Source: Heliocybe sulcata (Eukaryota > Basidiomycota > Agaricomycetes > Gloeophyllales > Gloeophyllaceae). Taken from it: a stretch of DNA of 64,000 nt. Below the pieces are notes generated by a model. It saw only the letters and a program-made list of their open reading frames with translations. It was not told where the DNA came from and ran no database searches. The DNA lies in NCBI GenBank assembly GCA_004369045.1, contig ML213505.1:1423849-1487848 (forward strand), written 5' to 3'. Shown here piece by piece: positions 44,887 to 56,970 of the stretch (its first letter is position 1; the number at the start of each line of letters is the position of its first letter). The position numbers and the translations under genes were made by a program.

Positions 44887-46293
44887 ATGCCTACGTCTAC
44901 TAGGAGAGCGTCTACGACCACCCGTGCCAAGCCTGCCGCTGCTGCTCCGGTGAAGGAGAAGAAGAGCACTGCACCGAAGAAGGCTGCTGCCAAGGATGTG
45001 AAGGATAAGGCGGCAGTACACCCTAGCTGGCAAGAGATGATCAAGGTCAGTGTCGATGTGTTCTCCGTTGTGCAACGTTTTGGGGTGCTAGTGCATGTGG
45101 CACGGGTGCCGTTGCCGCGTGAGGGGGGCGGTCACATACCGGGGTTTCTCGCCCTTGCCCTCTCATCTATCCCGTCTCGGACTGATTACTGATGTTCCCG
45201 TATCTTGTTTGGCATACAGGAATGCATTATTGATCATCCGCAAGAGGCTCGTGCCGGTGTGTCGAGGCCTACCATCAAGAAGGTACGTGATCGTCGCATT
45301 CCCGTCTAAGACCATGTTCACTCATTCTATCGCTCTTTCCATCTTATACAGTATGTAGAGGACAAGTACAAGCTTGAGATCAACGCTGCTGCTGCCAGCC
45401 AGCTGAACCGCGCCATCGCCCACGGCGCTGAGAAGGGTATCTTTGCTCTGCCCAAAGGTATGGTCCTTTGTTTTAAGTTGTGCGTTAACAAGACGAAGTC
45501 ACGTACAGGGCCCTCTGGCAAAGTGAAACTCGCTCCCAAGATCAAGACTGAACATGCAGCGAAGGAGGTGAGATCACTGTCGGCTCTGGGACTACACCCC
45601 TTACTAATCTATGTTCCTTCCTGTGGTCGCACATGACCTCTTGTCCGCGGATATTCTCTTCTCATAATCAGAATGCTCGACCTGTAGCAAAGAAATCTGC
45701 TGCGTCGACGACCACGGCCAAGAAGCCCGCCGCAACGAAGGCGTCCACCAGCAAGGCTAAAGCACCGGCAACTAAGGCTGCTACTGCGAAGAAGCCTCTG
45801 GGCAAGTCGACTGATGCTGCTGCCCCGGCAAAGTCAAGCACCACTACCGCTAAGAAGCCTGCGGCCACAAAGGCGAAGGCGACGAAGGCAAAGGCTCCTG
45901 CGCCCGCGAAGAAGGCCACTCCGGCGAAGAAGACCACTGGAAGTAGTGCTGCTGCTCAAAAGAAGGCGCCTGCTGAAGGGGCCAAGAAGTCTTCCACTAG
46001 GAAGGGAGTTGCGAAGAAGGTGGGGTGTAGCACACGATCCAAAATGAAGAACCAGCTGCTGACCGGCACCCGTTTCTTTAGGCTGTGACCGGCGAGTCGA
46101 AACCAAAGGCTTCTGCTAAGCCACGGTCGACGAAGGCTGCTGCGACGAAGAAGGAGAAGGCTGCTACAAAGCCTGCGTCCAAGGCGAAGCCTGCGAGCAA
46201 GGCGTCTGCGAAGCCCGCTTCTGTGAAAGTGAGGGATTTCGCTGATGAGTAGGGACTAGTGTGACTGACAGTCGTGGACTGTTGCAGGCATAA
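44887..46293 (+). CDS. Linker histone H1, copy C, 295 aa
   Basis: Third H1 gene. Seven exons: 44887-45045, 45220-45282, 45352-45457, 45509-45567, 45672-46019, 46082-46228 and 46288-46293. The globular domain is VHPSWQEMIKECIIDHPQEA followed by GVSRPTIKKYVEDKYKLEIN and ALPKGPSGKVKLAPK. The tail is Ala/Lys/Thr-rich with many AKKPAATK-type repeats. All introns use GT and sit at the same places as in copy A. The last coding exon is just six bases, one Ala codon and the stop. The first intron is 174 nt, and the fourth (45568-45671) is 104 nt. It is transcribed away from copies A and B. CACGTG lies 152 bases before the ATG. Confidence 0.95.
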
Positions 46294-46704
46294 GTGTTGT
46301 CCTCTTCTTGGTTGTGGACGGTCGTGTTTTTATTCCCGCAAGCGGTCGTTGTGTTGACCTTGCTGGAGTTGTATGTATATTATATATTCGTGCATCTTGG
46401 TTACTGTTATTTCTTGTCTCGTTCCTCCCTTGTTCTTTCTATTTCCGAGGCATGTTTGGTATATACGCTCTATCTGTACGAGTATGCGGATTTGTGTTAC
46501 TGGAAGGGGTATCTCGGTTGCCCATTGCAGGTTTGTCGCCGAAAATGATCGAGATCTTGCTACTGTACCGGATCTGCGCCGAACTCGCGCTAGGGTTATG
46601 GTTCTGAATCTTAGCGACATGTTTGCCACTCGAGACAAAGGCTGTCGGCGGTACTTTGTCTCTGCAGATGTCGTGAACCCGCGAAGAAACTTCCTTTGGC
46701 AAAT
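46294..46704. other. Gap between H1 copy C and TEL2
   Basis: 410 bases between two plus-strand genes, T-rich, holding the H1-C 3' end and the TEL2 promoter. No gene seen. Confidence 0.5.
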
Positions 46705-49700
46705 ATGTCTGCGGAATATCTCGATGGGACGCTGAATCAAGTCCAACAGCATATTTCCCGCCTACAGCACCCCATCTCGTCCTCGCGTGAACTTGTCTCT
46801 TTGCTCTATGCGCCGCTCTGTGCTTTGGGTCTCGTTCGAGAGGATCGCAGATATGACGAAGTCAATGCTGTGTCTCTGCCTTCCGATGCTCTTCAGCCTG
46901 CCAAACACATTCCATCGCTACAGAGGGTACTGCTAGAGCATGTCATTCCGAGGTGGTGGGACGCGTTAAACGATGAGGGGAACTTGCATCTTCTTGAGCG
47001 ATACTTCTACCCCTTCAGCGATGTCAGAGCGCGAGAAAGCGTGCTCAGGGAAGTAGTGTGCTCAGCGTACTCCACTCTGCTCTCCGTTCCGCTGAACGCT
47101 TATTCGCTGAGGCTGGTCGTAGAGCTTGTTAAAAGGTGCCCAGTGGAACGCGTGCATCATATTATCTTAGACGATGCTGAGGGTGGGGGCCGACAGAAAA
47201 AATCGGTGTTGTGGGAGGACTATATCAAAAGTATGGTTGCTTTGCCGGGGAAGGTGGCGAATGCCCTGTTGACAGGCAAGGCCAAGGCCAAGGCGGTGAA
47301 TGAACTTGGGGCGGAGGAGATCCCGCCCGAGCTGGAGTATGGATCATATTTTGCGGACGTCTGTGCTGGATGCGAGGATCTCGTCGCAGGGACGGCCTCG
47401 AAGAAATTGGGGGAGAAGAAAGGTGTGTGAGTCGCCTTCGATCTCTACATATGCTACTATACCTGAACGTGCTGTCTACGGATAGAAACGCTTCACTCCA
47501 CATCCTACCTCCTAACCAAACTCCTCACACTCGGTCTCTTCCCCGCCGTTCGTCCGTCCACCCCCTCTCAGCCCTCTTTCTTCGCTAGGACACTGCCCAC
47601 AATACGGAAACGCCTGTCCTCCGCAGTGGAGACAGAAGAGATAGCTCGATATTCTGAGACATGGCAGACCCTCGTGCAGTCCTTCCCCACTTCACACAAC
47701 CTGCGTGCCTTTCTTGCCTCCCTTCTAGGCCACCTCGACCTCGACCGCCCTCTTGACACCTCGTCTGTGTCTTTTCCAGGGTTATCCACTGACCACAGCG
47801 TCCGCTCGCACGTCAAGCGCGAGGCATTACTCCTCCGCCAGCTGGTCGGTGCGCTCGATGAAAAGGACGAGTCAGAGAAGGATACGGACGAGCTGTGGGA
47901 GAGCCTCAGCGCCGTCGTGCTTGGTGGGAAGGTATGGGGCGCTGTGGGAGAGAGAGTGGTCGTGTGCTGGGTTGCCGGCGCTGGCGAACCGGGTCAGGAC
48001 GTAGACGTCGTAGGTGAGTGGGGTCCATATATGCGTGAATTGCCGTTGAATATCGGGCTCTTCGGGCAGCATTGCAGAGATTCCTTGATAGAGTGGTGGA
48101 TGTGTGGACGTCGACAGAGCATATTAAGCACTCGCTGCTGTCCTTCCATAGATGTGGGAGTACTTCCATTTTCCCTGCATCTTGCTCCAAATTAACTTCT
48201 TCATTGTTCGCGCAGACATGACTCTCCTCATGCTCCTAACCCTCTCCCACCTCCCTCCGCCCAACACCCCCGGAGATATTACCTCCCCGCTCTCCGCCCC
48301 CACAACCGAACTTGCGTTCTCCCCACCTTTCATCAAGTCCATATCGCAGTACATATCACATCTTAACTATGGCGTGCGCGAGTGCGGGATGATTGTTGCC
48401 GAGAGCGTGGCGAAGCGCGTGGGGAAGAAGATCGGGTTTGAGGTTAAGAGTCAGGATGGGTGGGCGCGGGCGGTGGAGGAGTTGGCACATGGGAGGGATG
48501 TGGACGCGGTGCTTGAGTTGGAGCATGTGGAGGTGACAGAGGAAGAAGCGAAGGTCATGGATGAATTCCTGTCCTACACAGAAAATGCTACCGAAGAATC
48601 GTCTCCACGAGATGGTAAAAGGTCGTCTACTCCGGACTCGGACGACGACTCCCTCCTCGCCTACGCCTCCTCGCGCTCGTCCTCCCCCACGCCTTCCATC
48701 ATCAGCGATATCGAGAAGGATCCTACCCTCCTCGGGACGAACAATCGCCCCGTACCCAAGCCGGTGTATCTCCTGCAGCTCGGGGAGATGCTCAGAGGAG
48801 GCGCCGGGAAGGGGTTAGGCGGGATTGGGGCTGTCGCGGCGGTGAGTGGGGAGGAGACGGCGGAGGGGAAGGTCGAGGGAGCGGAGGAAGCGGGAAGGGT
48901 GGAGGTTGCGCTGGGCGTCGCGGAGGAGCTGGTGAGGAGGAGAGCTGGCTTTGGGATGGAGTTGGGTGAGTGTTCTGGTTTCTCTTGTGAGTCTGCGCCG
49001 CTGATAGTGATGGGCGGCGTGTGGACAGAGGAGAATGCGGTGAACCTTGTGCATGTGCTGGTTGGGTTGCAGGATAATTATGACTTGGAGGGCTTCGATG
49101 TGAAGAGGCAGGCGGCGCTGAATGCGCTGGTAGCTTGTTGTCCAAAGAAAGCTGCGCCGTAAGTTGCCTCAGAGGCTGCCTCGTGTGCTATATGTGCTCA
49201 CAACGTGTCTAGGGCCGTGATCGAGCAGTTCTTCATCAACCAGTACTCGACTGACCAACGCTTCGCGATGCTAAATGCACTGGCCATGGGCGCGCGAGAG
49301 CTGGCATCCCTGCCCATGCCCTCAGCAGCAGCAGTTCAGCCGCTCACGGGCGATCGCGTCTCCTTCCCGAGCAAGAAATTACCGCCGGCGCTGCATCGCA
49401 AATATATGGAAGCTGCGGGACAGGTGACAGGCGACGGCAACCCCGTGCAGAAGCTGCTGATGGATATCAGCAAGAATGCTGTTGACAAGACGAAGGAGCC
49501 AGTGAGCGAGAAAGTACCGGAGCTCGTGAGGGAACGGAGGCTCAGGGTCAGGCAGCCTACGAAAGTCACTGAAGTCAAGCCCGGTTCTTCGGCCCTTGCT
49601 AGGTCATCTCTGTCGTCTGCACAAGAGCAAGCAGTGGCGTTCACGGAGGTGGCAGCGGAGTACTTCATTTGTCCTTTGATCAACCGGTTCTGGCTGTTCC

Positions 49701-50293
49701 TCCGAGATGAGCAGGCGAGAGAGGAGCGCACCTCTTACTCTCAGGACCGGATGTGGCAGTACCGCGGTGCCGGGTCGGGGCTGATCCTCAACCCCGTGGT
49801 GCTCTCGCATTTTATAGCGACTGTCGCGGTGCTCGTGCATGCTGCGAGGAATGCGAAGGAGTGGCTCGCGGTGATTGCGCCGGATGCGCTGGAGCTCGCT
49901 GTGACGCTGGGGACGCGGCCGATGTCCAGATTGGAAGATGAGGATGAGGAGGGGGTGCATGTCAAACTGGGGCCGGGCGAGGGTGATCCCGAGGAAGGTG
50001 GCGGGAGGAAGACGGAGGCAGCAGTGCTCAGCACGACGTTGGAGCTGGCGCTGGTGGTGCTTGACGGGTGCTTGGATCTCGATGGGGGTCGGAGTTTGGG
50101 GTTGGAACATACGGCGCTGCTCCTCGGAGCGGGTGAATGGGCGGGGAAGGTTTTCGCGTTGCTGGATAAAGGGTTCAAGGTGGGCGGTGGCGGCGGGGTC
50201 CAGGAGGCGCGGCTGAAGAGAGCTGCTGCTGGCGTTCTACTGAAGGTCGACGAGCTCAGCTCGAAGTGGAGAAGATCCATGATCAATCTGTAG
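46705..50293 (+). CDS. TEL2: Telomere length regulation protein TEL2 (TTT complex), 1096 aa
   Basis: Helical-repeat scaffold of the Tel2-Tti1-Tti2 complex, which with Hsp90 and R2TP matures PI3K-like kinases (TOR, ATM, ATR). Exons 46705-47422, 47486-48013, 48070-48153, 48216-48965, 49029-49158 and 49213-50293. The family's conserved middle region is visible: SQYISHLNYGVRECGMIVAE, then KPVYLLQLGEMLRG, and in the later exons VLVGLQDNYDLEGFDVKRQA with LNALVACCPKKA. The C-terminal domain has AEYFICPLINRFWLFLRDE and LSHFIATVAVLVHAARN. A Ser/Asp-rich linker (SSTPDSDDDSLLAYASSRSS) lies where yeast Tel2 carries CK2 sites that recruit the R2TP complex. Length is as expected. Intact. Confidence 0.9.
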
Positions 50294-50560
50294 CAATATC
50301 GATAACAATTCCTTCCGGACCATGCTCTCGTCTTCATATACTGTACTTACATGTTCACTCTCGAGGCTCTCCGAGTCCCGACCATACAGAATTCTCCCAC
50401 GCCACGAAATTCTAGGTCGCATGGAGCGCGTCAGGCGTCAGGCTCCGCCATCAAGAACGCACGTGACCGTTATAAATGAAAGGTCGCTCGCATCCTCTGC
50501 CACATTCTGTCCTTCTAACCATCCCACTGTTCTCCGTTGCATATAATCAGACTTTCCAAG
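50294..50560. promoter_or_regulatory. Short intergenic region, TEL2 to the next gene
   Basis: 267 bases, both genes on the plus strand. A CACGTG lies at about 50460. Nothing else seen. Confidence 0.4.
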
Positions 50561-51366
50561 ATGGTCAGCACGGATATTGAAATGCAGTCACCTACTCGGC
50601 GCTCGAAGCCTATGAAGCGAATGCGCACACCGGACTCGGACGAACCCTACGATCGACCGAATGTACGCGCCCAACCTGGCTTGTCCTGACGCATTCTGTA
50701 TGTTTACGGATTTACCTGTGTCTATGATAGAAAAGGGTATCTACCGGCACTACCGAGTCATCGCCAACTCCTGTGGCCCGAGCGTGGCCGGTCGCAGATT
50801 CTAACTCGCGGCATCCTACGGACGAATGGGTGGCACAGGCGAGAGCTCTCAGACTGAACAGCCCCAGTGTCCCTTGCACTCCCGTTGAAGGTCCAAGGGA
50901 CGGCGATGTTCCTTTTCGAGGGCAGGCAGGGCAGGACGAGAGCATGGTGCGTTGTGCTTTCGACTTTGTTCAGCGTTTTTATTCATCGTTTCTTATATAG
51001 TTCGTCGATACGGAGGAAAACCGTCGGTCTTTATTATCAAAGGGTACTCAATCTGAGAGCCACGATCCTCCACTGCCCAGTCAACCGTGCCTGCCACCTT
51101 CCAATAATCCCGCACCACGTCCTTCACAACAGTACCAGCAACCTCTGCCCTCTCTGAGCGTAGTATCCCAAATGGACCCAATATTTGCCGCGATTGACCA
51201 ACAAATATTCGTCGAAAGCCAACAGATGTACGGCTCCCATGCTCGATCGATACCAAGCGCGGACGCTTTAGCCCACAGCAAGCGACAACGGTTTACAATG
51301 GGTCCCCGTGCTGACTGCGAAAAATGCCGACTTGGAGTCAAGGGGCACTCCGTTCACTTTGACTAG
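50561..51366 (+). CDS. Unknown 227-aa protein with C-terminal Cys/His motif
   Basis: Exons 50561-50662, 50731-50946 and 51001-51366 join in phase 0. The N-terminus is basic with an NLS-like SKPMKRMR. The middle is disordered and Pro/Ser/Gln-rich. The last 25 residues read as a compact conserved-looking block: TMGPRADCEKCRLGVKGH followed by SVHFD. This gives a CX2CX6HX2H arrangement that could bind one zinc ion. I recall similar endings in other Agaricomycete hypothetical proteins but no function. A helical stretch (DPIFAAIDQQIFVESQQMYG) lies just before. Nuclear role is an inference from the basic N-terminus and the zinc-like motif. Confidence 0.68.
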
Positions 51367-51707
51367 GCTCCCCCTCTATGTCCGCTGCATGGACGCCCAC
51401 AGACAAAATCAAGGCTTATGCACATGTCCATTATATCGCATCAACTGCTTTATACCCCACACGCATTTCTCGTTGTATTGCGCTGTATTGATTTATGTAC
51501 TCGCCGACCTCTGCTGCTCTTCACATACCTTCACAAGTTCTCTTATTATTGCATATTTACCCTTCAATCCCCTCATCGCATCCTACCGTACCTCTGTATA
51601 ATCATCTGTATGCGCACACATCGCTGTACACATCCCAGGTCTGTCCCTTAGCCAAATCAGATGCCAGGTATGCGGAGAGTAATCTATGTGCACGTCAAAC
51701 CAAACAG
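51367..51707. other. Gap between convergent genes, no gene seen
   Basis: 340 bases between the stop codons of the Cys/His protein and amidase 1. AT-rich, short frames only. Confidence 0.5.
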
Positions 51708-53891
51708 CTATGGTCTGCCGATAATGTCTTCCAGCTGCGTGGTAGGTATCGCTGCAGCGTATGCCTTCCTCTGCAACCTCGTCATAGTCCTCTGCTCATA
51801 CGCATACGCGTACCCAATGAGGCTGTACTCGCTATAGGCCGTACCGATGAACGAGAGTCCGAAGGGTACCCCAGGAGCAGGGTAGAAAGTAACTGGTCCG
51901 GTAGGCACGGCGGTGGTGTTGTCGGGATAGAAGCCGAGAGGGACTGGGGAGAGCGAGCGAGGATCAGTAAGGACAATAGGGCGCTGTATCTGGAGATACT
52001 CACCTGTGACAATCGGATACCCGGCTAGGGCTAATATGAAGGTCGTGCTTATGCTGCTAGAGTTAGCCGACCCGTCGACACTCACCTGCAGGTGTAGTGA
52101 CATATCCAGCAGTGGGAAGAACCAGAGCATCCAGGTCGTGCTCCTTGAGAGCAGCGTCTATCCCGCGGGTTCTTCCGAGTTCGTAGTTGTACGCAAGGGC
52201 CTGGTAGTAGGTGGTATTGAAGCCTTCCGTGAGCTCCGCCTTTATCAACCTGTATAGAGTCCTCAGTATTCTAGCTTTGATATACTTCGCACATGAACCA
52301 GATGCAGCTCACGTCGACTGATCAGTGTAGTTTATGGGCTTTTCTAATTCCGGATGCGCATCGTTGAAAGCGATAAGGTCCGCCATACTACGGACTCCTG
52401 AAGGGTTTGCAAGTAGGGATTCGAACCACGCGTTCAGTCCTGCCTATGAGGACGGTAGCTCTTCGAGGCTATGTACGATTGTATACCTCGCGGATGGCTT
52501 ACCTTGAAGTCGGTCCTTGCTACAATCAACTCGTCCTTGGATGCCACAATTTCCTGAGCGGAAGGCAAGTCCGCTGGATCCACGATGGTCGCCCCGAGGC
52601 TTTTCAAAGTCTCCAGGGCTGCAGCGTAAGCATCAAGGACGGTGTCATCGATTTTGTAGTATGATGGATCCAGAAACACGGTCCTCGGGACACCAAGCCT
52701 GGCTCCTTGAAGTGCGCTGGCATTGAGGGCCTCCAGATAGCTGGGAACAACGCTGGGCTGGGCCAATGTATAATTGTCGTTCGGGTCTGGGCCGGAAATG
52801 ACGGACAGAACGGCTGCTGCATCGGAGACGGACCTAGTTAAAGGGCCGACTGTATCTTGATGGGCGGTGATTGGGATAACTAAGAAAATATATACATCAG
52901 AAAAGCAGTATGCCCCGCCCGATGGGATGAACTCGCCTCCTGCTCTGGATGTCAAACCCACCGTCGGTTTGATTCCAACAACATTATTTTGACTAGCCGG
53001 ACAAGTGATGCTGCCGTCTGTCTCCGTTCCAAGGGTCACAGCAGCAAGTCCTATGGAAGCAGCGACGCCAGACCCCGAAGAGGAACCACAAGGGTTCGCT
53101 CCGGGGTAATAAGCAGCTGTGCACTGGCCGCCCCGCCCGGACCACCCGCTCGCCAGATCACCTCTTGCGTGAGAGAACTCAGACAAGTTGGCTTTTCCTG
53201 AGCAAGTAGTAAGCTCAGGCGTGTAACAAAGCTTAGAGACGGGAGGACCTCACCCAGGATAATAGCACCAGCGGCTCGCAAGCGCTTGACGACACCAGCA
53301 TCCCTTGGCACAATGGACCCTTCGAGGCTGAACGAACCAGCGGTGGTATTCATGCCTATAAGCGAATCCAGAGGCACGAGATCAGCCTATGCTACTATCG
53401 CGAGTTAGACATAGTACCTTCCGACACGAGGGTGGCAATGTTGTCTTTGACAAGAATCGGAATACCATGCAGTATGCTCCTAGGGCCGAGAAGTCTACGC
53501 TCTGCATCCAGGGCAGCTGCTTCGACTAAAGCGGATGGATTTTTCTCAATGACTGCTCGTAAAGTTGGTCCTTGTAGATTGACTTCATCAATCCGCGCAT
53601 AATATGCCTGTGTATCATATTCGATGCGATCGTGACCAGGCTTGATTCAAAGGGCAGCTTCAACGGAATAAAGAGCATCCTCACCTTGATAAGGTCCACG
53701 CTGGTGAAAGTGCCTGCATTCAGACCACCTCCTAGCTCCGCAACGCTTGCCTCGTACAGATCTGGTAATGAAGATACCGAAGCTACCAGCGGCCATTGTT
53801 GCCAGGTTTCAGAGGTTGCGCGACCATGACTACCTATGAAGAAGGTCGCGAGGAAGAATAGCTGTAGGTGATTCAGAATCCACCCAGTCAT
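51708..53891 (-). CDS. Secreted amidase (amidase signature family), copy 1, 564 aa
   Basis: Hydrolyses amide bonds of an unknown secreted or cell-wall substrate. Nine exons: 53891-53685, 53607-53418, 53355-53254, 53197-52937, 52879-52503, 52443-52313, 52249-52086, 52030-52004 and 51943-51708. The N-terminus is a signal peptide (LNHLQLFFLATFFIGSHG). The Ser-cisSer-Lys triad is present: Lys in ILVKDNIAT, Ser in [12 protein letters not shown] and the nucleophile in [10 protein letters not shown]. The C-terminal block GVPFGLSFIGTAYSEYSLIG is as in fungal amidases. The intron 52936-52880 has a GC donor. Copies 2 and 3 have GT at the same place, which fixes the model. An exon of 27 nt (ALAGYPIVT) is shared by all three copies. 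Confidence 0.93.
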
Positions 53892-54350
53892 AGCGTCCTC
53901 AGCAAACAGTACTTGGGGTGGTCTTGCCCAGCCTGCTTCATCATATACACATGCACTGCGGTTCAGGTCAGGACCTTATCGCCACGACTGCGGAATCAAA
54001 TCTCTTCTTATCTTCCTTTCAGGTCGAAGATTGTCGTCGAGCCTGAGAGTCACTTAGCCTAGCTGCCACTCAATTTAGGGGCAACCAAAATTATCGGACC
54101 TTTGAGACGGACGACAAATCTCCGAAGGAACGAGTTGCAGCTTGCATCCCATACTAGCCGACGCACCCGCGGCGACTGCCGTAAGATAGGCGTCGGGATT
54201 AAGTACTAAGTACTAAGTGACGGTCGACTTTGGCTGCAGGAATGTTCATTTAGAGATCAAGCCACCGTCTGTCTTGCATCTCACCCCACACTATAATGAT
54301 GAGCGCGCATACGATTATCTTTCCCCACATGATGTCACGATCGTACCAAA
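53892..54350. other. Intergenic region between amidase 1 and amidase 2
   Basis: 460 bases that should hold the amidase 1 promoter and the amidase 2 3' end. No gene seen. The short heptamer AGTACTA is tandemly repeated at about 54200. Confidence 0.45.
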
Positions 54351-56505
54351 CTAGTTCGAGGATGCAAGGATATCCGACAGCTGCGTAGTCGGAATGGCCG
54401 CAGAATACGCTTTCCTCGCCAGACGCGTCTGGGTCTTCTGCTCGTAGGCGTACGCGTACCCTATCAGGTTGTATTCACTGTAGGCGGTACCGAGGAAGGA
54501 CAGCCCGAACGGAGCGCCTGGGGCCGGATAGACAGTGACGGGACCTGCGCTCTGGGTTGTTGTGTTGTCGGGATAGAAACCAAGAGGGACTACGCGATTA
54601 TCGTTGAGCGTACAATCGGTAAGTGGTTGATCGCTACGACGTACCAGTGACGATAGGATAGCCAGCAATGGCTGTAACGAGATACGACACGAATGAGTGA
54701 TATCCAGGCTACGAACAGTCCTCGTACCTGCTGGAACAGTTGTGAGGCCCCCAGCCGGAAGCACCAAGGCGTCCAAGTTGTACTGTTGAAGAGCAGCATC
54801 TATACCACGTGTCCTTCCCATGTCATAGTCGGCGGCAAGAGCGCTGCAGTAGGTCGCATTGTAACCAGTAGTAGCCTCAGATGCGACCAGACTGGAAGAC
54901 AACCACGATTAATGGTCACTGTATTCGTCACAATACGGGTGATTCACTCACATAGACTGATCAGTGTAGTTAGCCGGCTCCTCGAGTGACGGATTGGTAT
55001 TGTCGAACGCGATGAGCTGTTCCAGACTACGTACACCTGAAGGGTTGGTGTAGAGTGACTGGTACCATGCGTCAATTTGAACCTAGATGCCAATTCAGCG
55101 CTGTTCCGCATGATCGTCGTAATGAAGACTGATATTCACCTTGAAGTCCACGCTAAGCACTATAGTCTCATTGTTGGATGCCGCAATATCATACGCAGAA
55201 GGTAAGTCAGCGGGATCGACGAGCGTGGCGCCCAGGCTCTGGAGCGTCTGCAATGCAGTAGCATATGCAGAAAGGACAGTCTCATCGAGACCGGTGTAAG
55301 TGGGGTCCAGGAACACAGCTCTGGGAACTCCAATTCTGGCACCTTGCAACGCATTGGTATTCAACGCCCTTGTGTACTGGGGCACACGGTTGGGTTGAGC
55401 GAGAGTAAAGTTGTCGTTGGGATCAGGCCCGGCAATGATGGAAAGCACGATGGCCGCATCAGAGATGGAACGAGTTAATGGTCCGACAGTGTCTTGATGC
55501 TCCGAAATAGGTATGACTACAAGATGCAGGCGGTGAGTCGCAATCGCATATTAGCAAGAGGATGTGCGAACCTCCAGCGCGAGATGTCAATCCGACAGTG
55601 GGTTTTATACCAGCAATATTATTCTGACTGGCAGGGCACGTGATACTCCCGTCGGTTTCCGATCCTAGAGTAACAGCAGCCAATCCAATAGAAGCAGAGA
55701 CCCCAGAGCCGGATGAGGAACCGCAAGGATCCTGACCAGGGTAGTATGCTGCTGTACACTGCCCTCCACGACCAGACCAACCGGAAGCAAGGTTACCCCG
55801 GTAATGGGCGAACTCAGAGAGATTGGCTTTGCCTGGATATGAACGCTTTATCTATCTCAGCAACCTTATTGTCAGAAAAGTGACTTACCTAGTACGATAG
55901 CACCAGCTGCTCTGAGCCTTTTGACAACTCCAGCATCTCCAGGGACGATCGATCCGAGCATACTGAATGATCCAGCCGTGGTATTCATTCCTTCATACAC
56001 GTTTGACTAAAGAACTCTCTGCAGGTACGCGGGACATTACTTACCTTCGCTAGCAGTGGTGGCAATGTTGTCTTTCAGCAAGATTGGGATGCCGTGAAGG
56101 AGACTCCGAGGGCCCAATAGCTTGCGTTCGGCATCGAGGGCTGCAGCCTCGGCCAAAGCAGATGGATTCGTCTCGATGACAGCTCGGAGTGCCGGACCTT
56201 GCAAATTCACTTCACTAATCCGCGCAAAGTACGCCTGATTGGACAATTCATGTTAGCCTTTCTCCAGACGTGCAAAGCCCATCACTCGCCTTGACAAGAT
56301 CAACACTGGTGAATTCTCCCGCGTTCAAGCCTGCCTGTAACTCAGTCACAGTTGCCTCATAGAGATCAGGCAGCGCTGCAACCCTCTTCGTAAGGGACGA
56401 TGCAGTGTCCGAGTAGGCCTTCGCGAGAGTGGTGCTGGCGAACTGCACGACAACAATCACGACAAGCAAGGCGCGCGCCAGGTGCATCATAGCCCGGGGA
56501 TACAT
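54351..56505 (-). CDS. Secreted amidase (amidase signature family), copy 2, 568 aa
   Basis: Paralogue of the flanking amidases. Nine exons: 56505-56290, 56234-56045, 55990-55889, 55832-55572, 55516-55140, 55082-54952, 54891-54728, 54671-54645 and 54589-54351. The signal peptide is [20 protein letters not shown]. The catalytic Lys ([10 protein letters not shown]), Ser ([12 protein letters not shown]) and nucleophilic Ser ([10 protein letters not shown]) are all present. The first intron (56289-56235) starts AAG before GCGAGT. The other two copies have GT there, so this is a GC-AG intron. Two start codons are possible within the signal peptide; I took the first ATG (56505). Closer to copy 3 than to copy 1 by eye, for example in VPQYTRALN compared with VPQYERALS. 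It should be active. Confidence 0.93.
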
Positions 56506-56970
56506 CCTCAAGGAAGTTGGCCGATGGACACTGCTGGACGTCGAGCACGGCGCGTCAAGATCATTAAAGGGATCGCCTGGTATTTAAGGCGGTCGACTGA
56601 GAATGTTCCTCATGGTCGCTGATACGAGCAGTCGTAAATAGGCCGAAGACAGCTTGATTTTGGGGCCCTTATCTCTCTGTTATAGAACACAGCGAGCAGG
56701 TATACGTTGGTTTTGCCCAGGCATGTAAGGCGGAATATCGACGGATGAATGAAGTCGTAACGAAGTTCTCAGTACTGTTCCTGGGTTGGGTCACATGATA
56801 GAGACCGATAAGATATGGGGCAGATGTTTTCCCCAGAGTTCCTGTCAACGATGCATAAACTGCGCATACGCCTTTATATGAGGAGGAATTGAGATCAGCA
56901 AGTACGGCAATTGTCGCAATATCCCAGAGGAAAGAAACATAAGACTATCGCAAGTCATTTCAGTATTTGC
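56506..56970. other. Intergenic region between amidase 2 and amidase 3
   Basis: 465 bases with the amidase 2 promoter. No gene or clear TATA box seen. Confidence 0.45.

Noticed and set aside
49741-50337. 198-codon minus-strand open frame
   Set aside because: Antisense of the TEL2 last exon. The GC-rich codons there keep several frames open.
52416-52428. GGTTCGAATCCCT on the minus strand, like a tRNA B box
   Set aside because: It is coding sequence of amidase 1 (Trp-Phe-Glu-Ser-Leu). There is no matching A box or acceptor stem.
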